Origin: Basidiobolus meristosporus CBS 931.73
Taxonomy: Eukaryota; Basidiobolomycota; Basidiobolomycetes; Basidiobolales; Basidiobolaceae
DNA: 64,000 bases
Assembly (NCBI GenBank): GCA_002104905.1
Contig: MCFE01000137.1
Location: 1-64,000 of the forward strand
Direction of reading: 5' to 3'
The notes under the pieces were generated by a model, which ran no database searches, was not told the origin of the DNA, and saw nothing but the letters and a program-made list of their open reading frames with translations. The stretch's first letter is position 1. The number at the start of each line of letters is the position of its first letter. The position numbers and the translations under genes are program-made. Below, in pieces: positions 37,630 through 49,229 of this stretch.

Positions 37630-39165
37630 GTGCTACCATTACAATGTGTCCAAATTGTCAGGAATCCAACACCACTGAGGGAAAACATTGTTCACACTCC
37701 AAATATATTCCAGTAATACCCTGTCTGAGGAAGCTAATACAGTCCAATAAATATTGCAAAGCTATACAGTACACCACTCAGTATCAATAAAGCTCAAGCA
37801 TATCCAATATATTTAATGGCAAACATTACAAACAGCTAAGAGGCAAGGGCTACTCTGAAGGTATGTATGACCATGCCTTTGCCTTGGCACTTGATGGATT
37901 CTCATTACACAAGTACACTACTATCAAATCCTGCTGACCACTAATACTCATTATTCTGAATCTGCCACCTATCTTATGGTATCAGTGCAATAATCTGACG
38001 GTAGTCTCACTGATATCTGGGCCTAAATCACCATCCAACCTGGATAGCTATCTGTATCCATTGCTGGATGAATTTTGTATGCCTTCCAGCAGGATAACAG
38101 TCAATGGTCATCATGTAAAAGTGCATATTATTATCTGCATTAGAGATACACCATCCATCAGCAAGATTGCAGGTTTTTCCAGGCACAATGGATGGTATTG
38201 CTGTTGAATGTGTGAGATCCAGGGGATCTACTCCACAACTAACATACATCATTACCTAAACACCGGCACTAAGAACATCATCTTCCCACAGAGAGAATAT
38301 ACAGAAGTCAGCATGCAATTGCAGCAAAGTTGGCAAGCTATAAGCCATTGACCACAATATGGAATCAGTCAGAAACCGGAGATACTTAAGACAGAGGGTA
38401 TCTGCTGGAGCAAAGGCTTTCCACTGGGGACAATGCATTTGCTTTTCATCAATATCCCTATACTGATGACCAAGTTATACATGGAGCATTTCAAGCTAAA
38501 TGGGCCCTTGGAGATACCAGAGAAATCTGAAAGAATTGGCAAGATATTACAGAGTATCTGCTACCTTAAGTACTTCTCACAGGCTCCAATCAATATTTAT
38601 ACACATATGCAATAATACAAGTGCAAAGACTGGATGAACAGGATATGTGTTTATTCAAGTGGTGTTCTGAAGCCATTCCTATCAAGAGTACATTCAAAGC
38701 ATTGGGAGTTATATGTGCACATTGTAGTACTATTTATTTGGAAGCGGATCACCAATGCCAGCTTGATGCATCTACAGCGGTTGTGCAAAGAGTTTGTGAC
38801 AGGATTTGAGTGGCTATACTACAAACATGAAGCGGAACATGTAGATATCTGCTGCTACTGTATCCATTCTCTACTCCAACTTGCATGGTGTGTGCAGAAT
38901 ATTAGGTCTTGCTTCACCTTTTGGGAGTTTCCTATGGAGCACATGAGTGGGGAGATAGGAAGACAAGTCAAGCTGCAGGTACTACCATATCCCAATCTCA
39001 TCAACAATATAACCTTCAAGTCCATCATGGATGTGATGAGTTGGCACATGGATGACAGCCAGGAAGAGTTGGAAAATGCTGAGGACAAATTTTCACATGG
39101 AGACACCTGTGCCTATGGCATTAAGAAGCTAAGCAGCCCTAATATGTGGGTAATCAGTTAAGTAA
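37630..39165 (+). pseudogene. tnp2 transposase remnant (copy 1)
   Basis: Open pieces at 38433-38615 and 38634-39161 and broken pieces before them correspond to one transposase reading frame of the Transposase_21 family. The 175-codon piece (38634-39161) is the best preserved and includes CCYCIHSLLQLAWCVQNI and NNITFKSIMDVMSWHMDDSQ. The stop at about 38213 and frame changes at 38270 and 38620 show decay. Confidence 0.75.
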
Positions 39166-39334
39166 TGCAAATTTGTGCTGGGTGCAACAAGCAACTAATT
39201 TTTATTAGGAAAGCTCTACCAAGGTATGCTGGATTTCTCTTGATCACAAGCCAATGTCTACACCATTCAATACAAAATCCACACAAACAAGAGCCAGAGC
39301 CTATCTATAAGAGGGACTAGACTGCAGCAGGGAG

Positions 39335-39854
39335 TGTCATGATCACATGACAACCATGAACATCCATGCCAAGTTTTGGCTTCCTAGCTCAATTTCTAAG
39401 AGATTCCTTCTGGAACCTTCTACCACCTTCCAGAAAGTTCCTGACCATTCCAAACCATTGTTACACAATGGAACATTCCATGGAAGCTTCCCATTGTATT
39501 TTTCATAGTCCTGTACCATATATGGAAATACCAGGTCACATGACTTACTCACATGATCAGGTGACCCAATCCATTTCCCCATCCTGTCTCAGTGCCTTGC
39601 CTTCTATATTATTATCCCTAACACATTGCTGTGCCTCACCCCACAACCCCATTAGTATTAGCCAATATCTCTTGGCATCAGTATAACCAAAAAGTATATA
39701 TAGTCCTATCCCCCCTTAAGTATTCCTCAGTCTGATAAACACAGGTCTTGAATAAACAGCCTTGCCTTGAATCCTGCCTTGCCTTGATGGTCCACACCTA
39801 AGTCCTTTCCTGCCATGCCTAGCTTTTCCTCCTGCCTTGTGTCTATTCATAACA
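39335..39854 (+). repeat. Solo LTR (520 bp) with GGGAG target duplication
   Basis: Starts TGTCATGATCACATGACAAC and ends TATTCATAACA. It is flanked by GGGAG at 39330-39334 and 39855-39859. The uninterrupted site CAGCAGGGAGAAGGAATAT is preserved in tnp2 copy 2 near 44940 (inverted), proving insertion. It contains a TATA box (AGTATATATAG near 39690) and repeated CCTTGCCTTGA units. It is a different LTR family from A and B; gypsy or copia origin cannot be told. Confidence 0.9.
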
Positions 39855-39859
39855 GGGAG

Positions 39860-41130
39860 AAGGAATATATTGGTTAAATACCAAGAAATTCTTTGCAGAT
39901 ATTGAGGAGGTATTCATAGCAGAAGTGGCAACAACCAAGCATATGTTTGCAAGATGAATATGTTACCAGCAGTACAAGATGTATGGTAACTTTGCAAGTA
40001 GCACGCTGAAAAGCCATAAAGTTGAGGTGATAGAAGTATGTCAATTGCAGCAGGTGTGCGCATTTGTAGAAGTTAGTAAGCAGGAGGCCATAGCTTTTTT
40101 TGATTCAAACTATATGTGGAATACCCAAGGTAGTAGTAGGTAAGCAAATAAAGAGAGGTGATTATACTGTGGAATATATGAGATGCACAAGGGGAGGTAG
40201 AAAAAGGAATAACATTTGGTAAATTGGTACAGTAGCATTATACAGAACCAGCTGTAGGCCGCCATACAGCCAATATAATGCCATCAAAGTCTTGCTGTGA
40301 GGCTGTTGAAATATCATTCAGTTTTGTGTCATATAAGGCAATTAGTTGTCCTGGCTGGTACAATCCATTTAAAATTGTTGTAGAGCACAATAAGACTGCA
40401 ACAATACCATGCAATTATTATCACAGCACCAATCAAATCTTGTCAAGTTTTATCACTTTATTTGGTAGTAAAATTAGACAATGCCATTGTGATCCAGTCA
40501 TAATATTGTTAAAAGGGTCACTAATTCCAAGCTGCTAGTATTACAACAGTCTCTTAACAGGATCCCAATGGCTGATCCAGATTGGATCCATCTGTGGGAC
40601 CAAATTTTTGTCATAGGGTGATGTCTTTTTGATAATTCTCCTTGGCTGCTACAGGAAGCTGTATGTTCTGGGCTGAAGGCATAAATTGGTGCATGTTACA
40701 GCTTTTTTCTCATGCTTCCCTATCTCTGGCTTGGGTAAACCTCTTTCCATTTACTTTTACCTTTTTCACTGCCAGTTCTCTTACTGCTACTTTTACTGGG
40801 TGCTTCTTAAGTGAGACTATTTTACCCTATGCAAAATAATATGGTCCCGCAGGTGGTTCCAGTCCAGGTCAGGTATCAAGATCCCATCAAGAGACAATCA
40901 TAATGCCAGCAGCTTGGAATTAATGACCTGCTACACAATCTTATGATGGAATCACAACAGTATTTTGCTAAATTTGCTGCTGAATGAAGTTAAATACTTG
41001 ACAGGGTTATGATGGTATTTTGACAAGAGTTACATGGCATTGTAACACTAATGGCATTCTAACAGTAGTAAGGGGGCCCACAGCTAGTTCTGCATAATGC
41101 TACTATACCAATTTACCAGGTGGGTGTTCC
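39860..41130. repeat. Two tnp2 3' ends head to head (inverted repeat)
   Basis: 39860-40620 (plus) and 40840-41130 (minus) are inverted copies of the same tnp2 3' segment that also occurs at 44185-44590. The shared marks are GGGACCAAAT..., CTTGACA(A)G, AATGCC.., CCAGCTGT.. and GGTAAATTGGTA. Roughly 200 bp of unrelated sequence (40626-40835) separates the two ends. The right-hand copy runs on to about 41655. Confidence 0.7.
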
Positions 41131-41655
41131 TTTTTCTACCTCCCCCTGTGCCAATCTTGTTTTCACTATTTAATCACCCCTCTGTAATTGCTTACCTACT
41201 ACTACATTGGGTATTACGCACACAGTTTTAATCCAAAACACTATGGCCTCTTGCTTATTAACCTCTACATATGTGCACACCTGCTGCAATTGACACACTT
41301 TTTTCACCTCTAATTTATGGCATTTTAGTGTGATACTTGCAAAGTTGCCATATACCTTGCATTGCTAGTGATGTTTACATCTTGCAAACATATGCTTGGT
41401 TGCAGCCACTTTTGCCATGAATACCTCCTGAATATCCACAAAGAACATTTTGGTATTCAGCCAATATATTCATTCTTTAAGTTAAATTCTAGTCCCCCTT
41501 ATAGGAGTGCTCTGGCTCTTGTTGGTGCAACTTCTGTATTAAATGCTATAGAAATCAGCCATTGACTAGGGGAAACCTGGCATATTCTGGCAAAGTTATC
41601 TTAATGAAAATTAGTTACTTATTGCACACAACCCAACATTGCATTACCTAATTGA
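41131..41655 (-). repeat. tnp2 3'-segment adjoining Harbinger copy A
   Basis: Matches 44590-45145 (minus) over its whole length, including CACACCTGCTGCAATTGACA, TTATAGGAGTGCTCTGGCTC and CCCAACATTGCATTACCTAA. It joins the Harbinger ORF2 at about 41655. The same junction occurs in Harbinger copy B at about 50548. Confidence 0.75.
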
Positions 41656-41790
41656 TTACCAACACATTGGTGCTGCTTAGCCTGGAGTGCAACATGCTGA
41701 CGCATTCTTTTACTTGCCAAGGGCAATGGTGCTTGAGGCACTTCATGTGTGTCATCATCAGTCAGTTCACCAGAAGTAACTTGCTGATGG

Positions 41791-42723
41791 TCAGGTAAAA
41801 TTACATGCACAGGTGCAACTTAATACATTTGCATGGCCCTTGGCTGACTTGATGTGATGCTGCTTGTGGACGCAACTTGGTCCGCTCCAATGGACTTGTG
41901 TCCAAATGAGCAGTTTGGCAAGTTCTGGTAGTTTTGCTCTGAAGCACACACATTGACCCAATGCACGTTGACTCAATGCAAGGCATTCTGGTGAAGGGTG
42001 TTGGCATTGTCTGGACTGAAATGCACCAGCACACTGTGGTTGAAAGTGATGGTAAGGAATCCAGCAAGGTGTGCTGGTGCAATCTGGATGCTGTTGCTTG
42101 CAGTCTGTATTCTTCCTCTGAAGCTCACCATCTAATTCTTCAAGGTATTCACTTACCCTCTGTCTGATACTTTGGAACTGTTGCCTGGATGAGTCCTGTG
42201 TATATTGCTCTTGTAAGCCACTTAGCTCTACTAATATATCACATAGTACATCAGTCATTTGAGGCAAAAACTCATTCAAAATCTCTTTGGTTCCAAAAGT
42301 TGAGGCACAAATGGATACATCTGGCCTGTACTGTGCAAATTGCATGCAAAATTGTTCCTGCATGGCTTCTTCATCAAATCCCCTCACTTTCAGCCCATTC
42401 TTGATTTCAATACATATCTTGTTATATATCTTCTTACATACATTGACTGGCATCTTGATGTAGAACTCATGCCACAGCTTTCTACTTAAATTCTTCCATT
42501 TTTGTTGACTCTCTGGGGTACCTAGTTCTGCTAGATTAATGAGTAGTGCCCAAATATCTGTATGAAGGCTCATCATAGATACTTGGGTCATACTAAAATC
42601 ATTTGGCAAGAACTTGAATGGATACAACATTGACTTTTGTGGTCTTGACTGTGCTTGTGAGCTGGGAGATGGGCTTTGTCTGGGTTGTACTAAAGATGAG
42701 TTAAGACTTGGTATGGGGACCAT
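41791..42723 (-). CDS. Harbinger accessory protein (ORF2), copy A
   Basis: An open frame of 310 aa. It is Gln/Pro/Ser-rich at the N-terminus, followed by a helical middle (SQQKWKNLSRKLWHEFYIKM, VCKKIYNKICIEIKNGLKVR). It is shared with copy B and in decayed form with copy C. PIF/Harbinger elements normally carry a second gene, a Myb/SANT-like DNA-binding protein that helps the transposase. This ORF has the expected divergent position, but I see no Myb tryptophan pattern, so the role is inferred from position only. A frameshift near 41800 replaces the C-terminus as compared with copy B. Confidence 0.55.
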   Translation of the reverse strand: MVPIPSLNSSLVQPRQSPSPSSQAQSRPQKSMLYPFKFLPNDFSMTQVSMMSLHTDIWALLINLAELGTPESQQKWKNLSRKLWHEFYIKMPVNVCKKIYNKICIEIKNGLKVRGFDEEAMQEQFCMQFAQYRPDVSICASTFGTKEILNEFLPQMTDVLCDILVELSGLQEQYTQDSSRQQFQSIRQRVSEYLEELDGELQRKNTDCKQQHPDCTSTPCWIPYHHFQPQCAGAFQSRQCQHPSPECLALSQRALGQCVCFRAKLPELAKLLIWTQVHWSGPSCVHKQHHIKSAKGHANVLSCTCACNFT

Positions 42724-43093
42724 AGCAACAGATTTGGATACTTATACAGTAGTATATTGGCATCAGCCTGGTCTTATATGAAGTATATATGATAACTAAT
42801 GTGATAGTTGAATTTTCTATGTACTATGCATGATGCATCTTGTATTGCATTAACACAGATCAGATCACATCAATTGCAGGTTTCCTATTTGATTATAGAC
42901 TTGTGAGTAAAGCATCAATGAAAATACTAAGTCATTGTTTGAGGATGATTTTTGCAACACAATGATGGGATACATGGCAATTGATGGAGATTTAATAATA
43001 ATGCATGGAAAATCAGATAAATAATGCAGATTGCACCAAATCAATTTTAATCACATGGAAATGATCACCCACCAATTTTGAAGTGACTTACCC

Positions 43094-43966
43094 ACCTGAA
43101 TGGTCTTTTCTCATCAATCCCATCACTACCACTTGATTTTCTTTTGACACATTAGGGGAGATCTATTCCAAGTACTGTGGACCATCTACCACAATCTACT
43201 TGAGGAGATCCCTTGTTAAGCTTCTCTCCTATTACAAGAACTATTGCCCTACAAGGTATCATCCCACCATCCATAGCAACAAAAGTCTTAGAAGCTTTCA
43301 TTCCCAGCTGACAGCAATGGAGAACCACCTTGCAGAGTGTATGAATGACTTATAGCAAGCTTGGAACACTAGGCTCAGAAGCTCCAATAGACTTCCTTGT
43401 CCTAGAGTGTTCAGCAATAGGTTCCATATAAGGAGTATTTTTGATACCTTCCCAGTGAGGATTAACAGACCTTCTAGAGAGCAGAGGCACTTTTATTCTG
43501 GTAAGTACAAGGCACACTGTGTGAAGTTTCATGCACTGTCTGAGATTGAGGGTAACATCATCTGGTTTAGTGGGCCATTTGCTGGAAGTAGGCATGACAA
43601 AGCACTCTGGGTAAAGAATCATCCTGAATTCAGTAGAGGGGAGAAATGTATGGCTGACTTAGCTTATATAGGAGAGGATTGTCAGAGATTTGGATATATT
43701 ACAGCTTATAGGAAGCCAAGGAATGTTGTGCTTAGCAGGAAGCAGAACTCCGCAATGAGATATTTAGTCATTTCAGAGCAAGAGTAGAGCACATATTTGG
43801 ATATCTGCAGAGATTCAGCATATTAGCAAGTAAATATTGGGGAAATTCATATATAGGAGAAAACAGCAGAATAGGCAAAATAGTTAAAATACTTATTAAT
43901 GCTCACTATATTCATACAAGAAGACATCCACTGAGAGAAATGTGTTAGGAGCATTATGAGGAGTAA
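43094..43966 (+). pseudogene. Harbinger DDE transposase, copy A
   Basis: Same protein as in copy B (51949-52832), broken by stops (for example at the equivalent of residue 19) and by a one-base loss near 43750. The longest open part (43407-43787) holds FSNRFHIRSIFDTFPVRI, YSGKYKAHCVKFHALS and FAGSRHDKALW. The region of the catalytic Glu is full of stops. Confidence 0.85.
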
Positions 43967-45335
43967 ATAAAGCAAGTAAAGCACTATTCTGTGTAATATA
44001 AGTAAGATTGAGTAAAATTACCAGTAACTATATCATACCACTGGCATTATGGTAGAAAATATAGTGCCAGATGGTGCTGTAGAGTGCCAAATCAATCTGG
44101 CACTATTAACAGGCTGGCACTATGTGGCACTATCCAGCAAAACAAGTCTGATGTAAGATTTAGTGATGACCAGCCTTAGTAACCATACAAAAAATAATTT
44201 GGTCCTCTGGGTGGATCCCACCTGGGTCAGCCAATAGGATCTTGTTTAGAGACTGTCATAATACCAGCAGCTTGGAACTAGTAACCCTCTTAACAATTTT
44301 ACAATGGGGTCACAATGACATTTTGCTAATGTTACTGCCCAATAAAGTTGTAAAACTTGACAAGAATTGATTGGTGCAGTGGCAATATTTGTATGGAATT
44401 GTTGTGGTCTTATTTCACTCTGCAACTATTCTAAATGGAACCATCCCACCAAGACACCCAATTGCCTTATATGGCAAAAAACTTGATGGTATCTTAATGG
44501 CCTCAGAGCAAGACTCGAATGGCATACTTATTGCAGTATGGCAGCCTACAGCCAGTTCTGTATTATGCTACCATACCAGTTAACCAATGATATTTCCTTT
44601 TTCTACCTCCCCTTGTGCAATTCACATATTCCACTGTAGAATCACCTCTCTTTATTTGCTTACCCACTACTACCTTGGGTATTTCACGTATAGTTTGAAT
44701 CAAAAAAACTACGGCCTCCCGCTTACTAACCTCTACAAACATGCACACCTGCTGCAATTGACATACTTCTATCACCTCAACTTTTCAGTTTTTTAGTGTA
44801 CACTTGCAAAGTTGCCATATACCTTGTACTGCTGGTAACATATATATCTTGTAAACATATGCATGGTTGTTGCCACTTCTGCCATGAATATCTCCAGAAT
44901 ACCCACAAAGAACTTTGTGGTATTTAGCTGTCATATTCCTTCTCCCTGCTGGATTCTAGCCCCCATTATAGGAGCACTCTGGCTCTTGTTTGTGTGAATT
45001 CCATATTGAATGCTGTAGAAGTTGGCTTGTGACCAAGAGGAATCCAGCATACTTTAGTAGAGTTTTCCTAATAAAAATTAGTTGCCTGTTGCACCCAACC
45101 CAACTTTGCATTACTTAACTGATTACCCACACATTAGGACTGCTTAGCTTCTTAGTGTCATAGACATAGGTGTCTCCATGTGCATATCTATCCTCAGTAT
45201 TTTCCATTCTTCCTGGCTGTCTTCCATGTGCCAACTCATCACATCCATGACAGACTTGAGGGTAATATTCTTGATAAGATTAAGACATGGTAGTACCTGC
45301 AACCTGACTTGCCATCCTGGCTCCCCACACATCTG

Positions 45336-46331
45336 CTGGAGTGGTGTATAGGTCCAAGGGAGAGATATGCTCATCACTTCTCAAGTGTTTTGTGTGTTGG
45401 GTATTCACTGGGTGCAATAACCTCTGGCAAAATCTTGTTAGGAATACTTGGGTCCTGTCTCTAATCTAATAGGTTGGGGAATGAAGCCACAAGCTTGACA
45501 AGGGAAAACTATTGAGCTACAATCCCCAACTTAGTTGGTGTCTTAACAAAAGTATGTGCTGGGTTCATGGTCCTTTGAAATGACAATGTACTAAAACTTC
45601 CTAAGTCCAAACCACTGCAAACTTCACCAGCAGGGACTTGATAAGAATGCAGCTGTGGTCAATTGTTACAAAGACAGAAAAGTATCTTTGCCTGTACAAG
45701 AACGAGCTTGGGAAAGAATCAAATATAATAAAAGATACCTATGCTGAGTATTCCTCACAAGTAGTGCCTCCAAGGTTAGTTGGCTGTCAGCACAGGATCC
45801 TGGGAGTGTCCTGTGGTCTGGGATTGGAAGTTCAGGTTTTAGCAGGTAGCAGTGATCACACTAGTTAACAAGTTGGTATACTGATGAAAGGATGATGATT
45901 TATTGATGAAAGATTGCCTCCCTTATATACTTTTCCCACTGGCTAAGTGATTACTGATCATGGCGTTCCAGAAGGTTCCAGAGTTTAATAGAAATCTTAA
46001 TGACACCAGAACAAGCTAAGAGTATTCTAAGTAGGTGCCAAAGGTTCTAAGAAGCAAAGCACATCCAACCAATCAGATGACTCAGGTTGACCATATGTCA
46101 CAGGTACTGGTGTGGTTACTTGCCTAATATAGAAGCACATACAGCTAATAATCTTACATAAAGTGAGGGACAACTTATGCAATAAGGTAAGCAGCTGTGA
46201 TAGTCAGCCAGCTTATGCATAGTACTGATCAAGTAAGACAAGTGGGATAAAACTAAAATAAGTATAGTAGAGAAATAGGGAAGTAGAAAATATGGGAATG
46301 AGTACATCTGTCAGTGGGTGTCACTGTGACC
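45336..46331. mobile_element. Unidentified ~1-kb insertion in tnp2 copy 2
   Basis: The tnp2 frame breaks between FILWEFSMV (46.35 kb) and QVRLQVL (45.32 kb), whereas copy 1 is continuous here. The sequence GCAG..ATGGGG occurs on one side and GCAGATGTGTGGGG on the other, possibly a diverged target duplication. No TIR, LTR motif or ORF was recognised inside. The borders are approximate. Confidence 0.5.
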
Positions 46332-46615
46332 CCATTATACTGCACCATAGAAAACTCCCAAAGGATGAAGCAAGGCCCAATATTTGCCACACACTGTGCA
46401 AGATGGAGTAGAGAATGGATACAGTAGCAGCAGAGATCTTTGCATTCAGCTTTATGTTTGTAGCATAGAAGCTCAAATCCTGTCACAAACTCTTTGCCCA
46501 ACAGCTGTAGATGTGTCAAGTTGTCATTGGTAATCTGCTCCTGTATAAATATTCCTACAATGTGGACATATAACTCCCAATGCTTCCATTGTACTCTTGG
46601 TAGAAATGGCTTCAG

Positions 46616-46929
46616 TGTTGCAATTTAAGATGTTATCTGGATATAAGAAAATTATCAAGATATAAAAATAATGGTTGAACTGCTGTTTATTCATAAAGAG
46701 GATCAGTATTTATACCTTTGTAGAAGTAATACAGTTGTAACACTAAGTAAGGAGGGTTTCTTAATATTCAGGAGCATACTGTAACAGTTTCAGGGTTAGT
46801 ACATAATGTTTGGTAATGGTGCTAATTTAATCCTGACTATATGGGAATAACCAGCAACCAAGACTAGTCTAGAACTGTTAGGTAAGTTTTTAGCTGCTGA
46901 ATGATACCAAATAGTTCAATATTTTAACA
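46616..46929 (-). repeat. Solo LTR (family B, minus) with TTCAG target duplication
   Basis: On the minus strand it begins TGTTAAAATATTGAACTATT and ends ATTGCAACA, like the LTRs at 48037 and 57375. It is flanked by TTCAG at 46611-46615 and 46930-46934. The empty site GTGTTCTGAAGCCATTCC is preserved in copy 1 (about 38663-38680). It has suffered internal deletions (314 versus 369 bp). Confidence 0.9.
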
Positions 46930-47178
46930 TTCAGAACACCACCTGAATAAACACATATCCAGTTCATACAGTCTTTGCATTTGTATTGTTGCATAAGCGT
47001 ATAAATATTGACTAGAGCCCATGAGAAGTACTTAGGTTAGCAGATACTTTGTAAAATCTTGCTAATTCTTTCAAATATCTCCGGTGTCTCAGAGGACTCA
47101 TTTAGCTTGAAATGCCCTATGCAAAACTTGGACATTGTTATAGAGATATTATTGAAAAGCAAATGCCTTGCTCCCCAA

Positions 47179-47876
47179 TGTATTCAGGAGAAAAGTTTAA
47201 TAAAACTCTTGAATGAGTTAACTGAACCCAAGTGACAACTAAGGGCAGAATCTTAGAATTGTCAAAGGTAACTGAAATATTAGCAGAGAAGTTCTGGTCT
47301 AATATTGGTTTTGTTTATAATTGAGCTGTGCTATAAAGGCAAAAGAGTTGGTTTGCTATACAGGCTAGGCTTGGTGTTCTTGGGAATGCTAGTTATGCTA
47401 GGCTTGGGTGGAAACTGGAACAAAATTGTTAAATTCTTAATTTTGCTGAGGCGCAATCTTAATTTTGTTGAGACACCTACTAAACCAAAAGGTTCAGTAA
47501 GCTTTATTTATATTTTTCTGATCAAGTTGAATTAGTAAGTACCAAGAGACTGGACTAATAGAAACCTGCTGGGGTGCTCATAGGTGCATAAGATAAATGA
47601 GAAATTGCATCATAAATCAGCTGATCTCTTGGCAACTGCTAAGTGGTTAGATATATCTCAGGTGACTAATTACTTGGAAAGGCTAAACAGATCATCTAAG
47701 GACACAATGACCAGATGAAAATTAATCAGGTGTGACAGCTAAAAATAGACTCTGAGGAGTGATAAAATAATCTATAACTGAGATTAGTTTTGTTTGGGTT
47801 AGGGAAGATCAGTTGGGGTACTAGACTTACTAATGGAGTAAAGTAGGCTGAGTTTTAAATGCTGATGCACAACACT
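47179..47876 (-). repeat. LTR-like insertion with CCCAA target duplication
   Basis: A block of about 700 bp, absent from copy 1, lies between CCCAA at 47174-47178 and CCCAA at 47877-47881. On the minus strand it runs from AGTGTTGTGCATCAG to CTGAATACA and contains CTTTATAGCAC and a later TTTTATTAAAC stretch. The shape suggests a solo LTR of a further family, but no internal domain proves it. Confidence 0.6.
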
Positions 47877-48036
47877 CCCAATGGAAAGGTTTTGCTCCAA
47901 CAGATACCCTCTATCCTAAGTATCTCTGGCTTATGATTGATTCAAAACTCCAGCCAATGGCTTGTAGCTTGCCAACTTTGCTGCAATTGCATGCTGACTT
48001 CTGTAAGTTTGCTCTGTGGGAAGATGATGCTCTTAG

Positions 48037-48405
48037 TGTTGAAATATTGGATTATTTGGTATCATTCAGCAGCTAAAAACTTACTTAACAATTCTAGACT
48101 AGTCTTAGTCACTGTAGGACTCATTTACTGCCTTACCTTTGCCACTTTCTCCAGATATATGATCTTATGATTATTCCCCTATAGTCAGGATCAAATTAGC
48201 ACTATTACAAAACATTATGTACTAACCCTGAAACTGTTACACAATGCTCCTGAATATTGAGAGGCCCTCCCTACTTAGTGTTGCAGCTGTATTACTTCTG
48301 CAAAGGTATAAATACTGAGCTTCTTTATGAATAAACAACAGTTCAACTATTATCACTATTTCTTGATAAGTTCCTTATATCCAAATCACTTCATAAATTG
48401 CAACA
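48037..48405 (+). repeat. Solo LTR (family B, 369 bp) with CTTAG target duplication
   Basis: Runs TGTTGAAATATTGG ... AAATTGCAACA, flanked by CTTAG at 48032-48036 and 48406-48410. It carries a TATA box (TATAAATACTGAGC) and AATAAACAACAG downstream. It is the full-length reference for family B in this window. It splits the tnp2 frame between the GDT..ITGF region and the following domain. Confidence 0.93.
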
Positions 48406-48920
48406 CTTAGTGCCAGTATTTGGATAATCACAATGTGTGAGAGTTATGGAGTAAGTCCCCAGGAGCCCACACATTCAGCAGCAATACTATCCATTGTGGC
48501 CAGAAAACCTGTTATATTGCTGATGGCTGTGGTATCTCCAATGCAGATAATAATATGTGCTTTTACATGATAACCAATTACTGTTATTTTGCTGGAAAGA
48601 ATACAAAAATCATCCAGCAATGGATACAGGTAGCTATCCAGGTTGGACATTGATTTAGGCCCATAAACCAGCAAAATAACCATCAGCTTATTGCTCTGAT
48701 ACCATAAGATGGGTGGCAAATTCAGGTGGATGAGATTCAGTGGCTAGCAGGATTTGCTGGTAGGGTACTTGTTTAATCAGAATCCATAAAGTGCTGAGGC
48801 AAAGGCATGGTTATACATACCTTCAAAGTAGCCCTTGCTTCCTAGCTGTTTGTAATGTTTGCCATCAAATATATTGATATGTTTGAGCTTAATTGATACT
48901 GAGTGTGGTACTGTAAAGGA

Positions 48921-49229
48921 GACTAGTCTTAGTCACTGCAGGACTCATTTAATTCCTTAACTTTGCCACTTACTCCAGATCCATGATCTTGAAATTATTC
49001 CCCTATAGTCAGGATCAAATTAGCACAAATACCAACTATTATGTACTAACCCTGAGACTGTTACAGAATGCTCCTGAATATTGAGAAACCCTCCTTACTT
49101 AGTGTTACAGCTGTATTACTTCTACAAAGGTATAAATACTGAGCTTCTTTACTAATAAACAACAGTTCAATTTTTATCACTATTTCTTGATAAGTTCCTT
49201 AAATCCAAATCACTTCTTACATTGCAACA
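48921..49229 (+). repeat. 5' LTR of copia element B, first 60 bp missing
   Basis: Aligns to the 48037 LTR from its position 61 (GACTAGTCTTAG) to the end CATTGCAACA. It is followed at once by the PBS GGTTATGAGCCCC. The missing start is replaced by tnp2 sequence. Confidence 0.88.

Larger units (their letters stand above)
37557..40625 (+). mobile_element. tnp2-type DNA transposon, copy 1 (plus), interrupted by a solo LTR
   Basis: Translated remnants follow the Transposase_21/tnp2 order. There is a zinc-binding start with MCPNCQES, then GKHYKQLRGKGYSEGMYDHA, then ALDGFSLHKY, LNLPPILWYQ, ISGPKSPSNLDSYLYPLLDE, HIIICIRDTPSISKIAGF and, near the end, FVTGFEWLYYKHEAEHVDIC and TFWEFPMEHMSGE. The 3' part is split by the LTR at 39335-39854. 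Many stops are present. Ends were judged from copies 2 and 3 and are approximate. The family (CACTA/EnSpm-related or KDZ-like) is common in Agaricomycetes. Confidence 0.75.
41656..44149. mobile_element. PIF/Harbinger-like transposon, copy A (left-truncated)
   Basis: Contains ORF2 on minus (41640-42723) and, divergent, the DDE transposase remnant on plus (about 43094-43966). The right end carries the TIR ...GGCACTATCCAGCAAAACAAGTCT ending at 44149, preceded by repeated TGGCACTAT subterminal motifs. The left TIR is missing. Sequence is collinear with copy B, but at sites where B has CpG this copy often has TpG or CpA. Confidence 0.8.
44165..48920 (-). mobile_element. tnp2-type transposon, copy 2 (minus), with four insertions
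   Basis: Reading the minus strand from 48920 to 44165 reproduces copy 1: LVYGPKSMSNLDSYLYPLLD at 48.65 kb, HIIICIGDTTAISNITGF, then the central part, KEFVTGFELLCYKHKAECKD at 46.4 kb, RLQVLPCLNLIKNITLKSVM at 45.3 kb, and the 3' domain at 44.56-44.78 kb. It is interrupted at 48037-48405, 47179-47876, 46616-46929 and about 45336-46331. Copy 1 supplies the empty sites. The 5' end abuts a truncated copia LTR at 48921. Confidence 0.75.
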
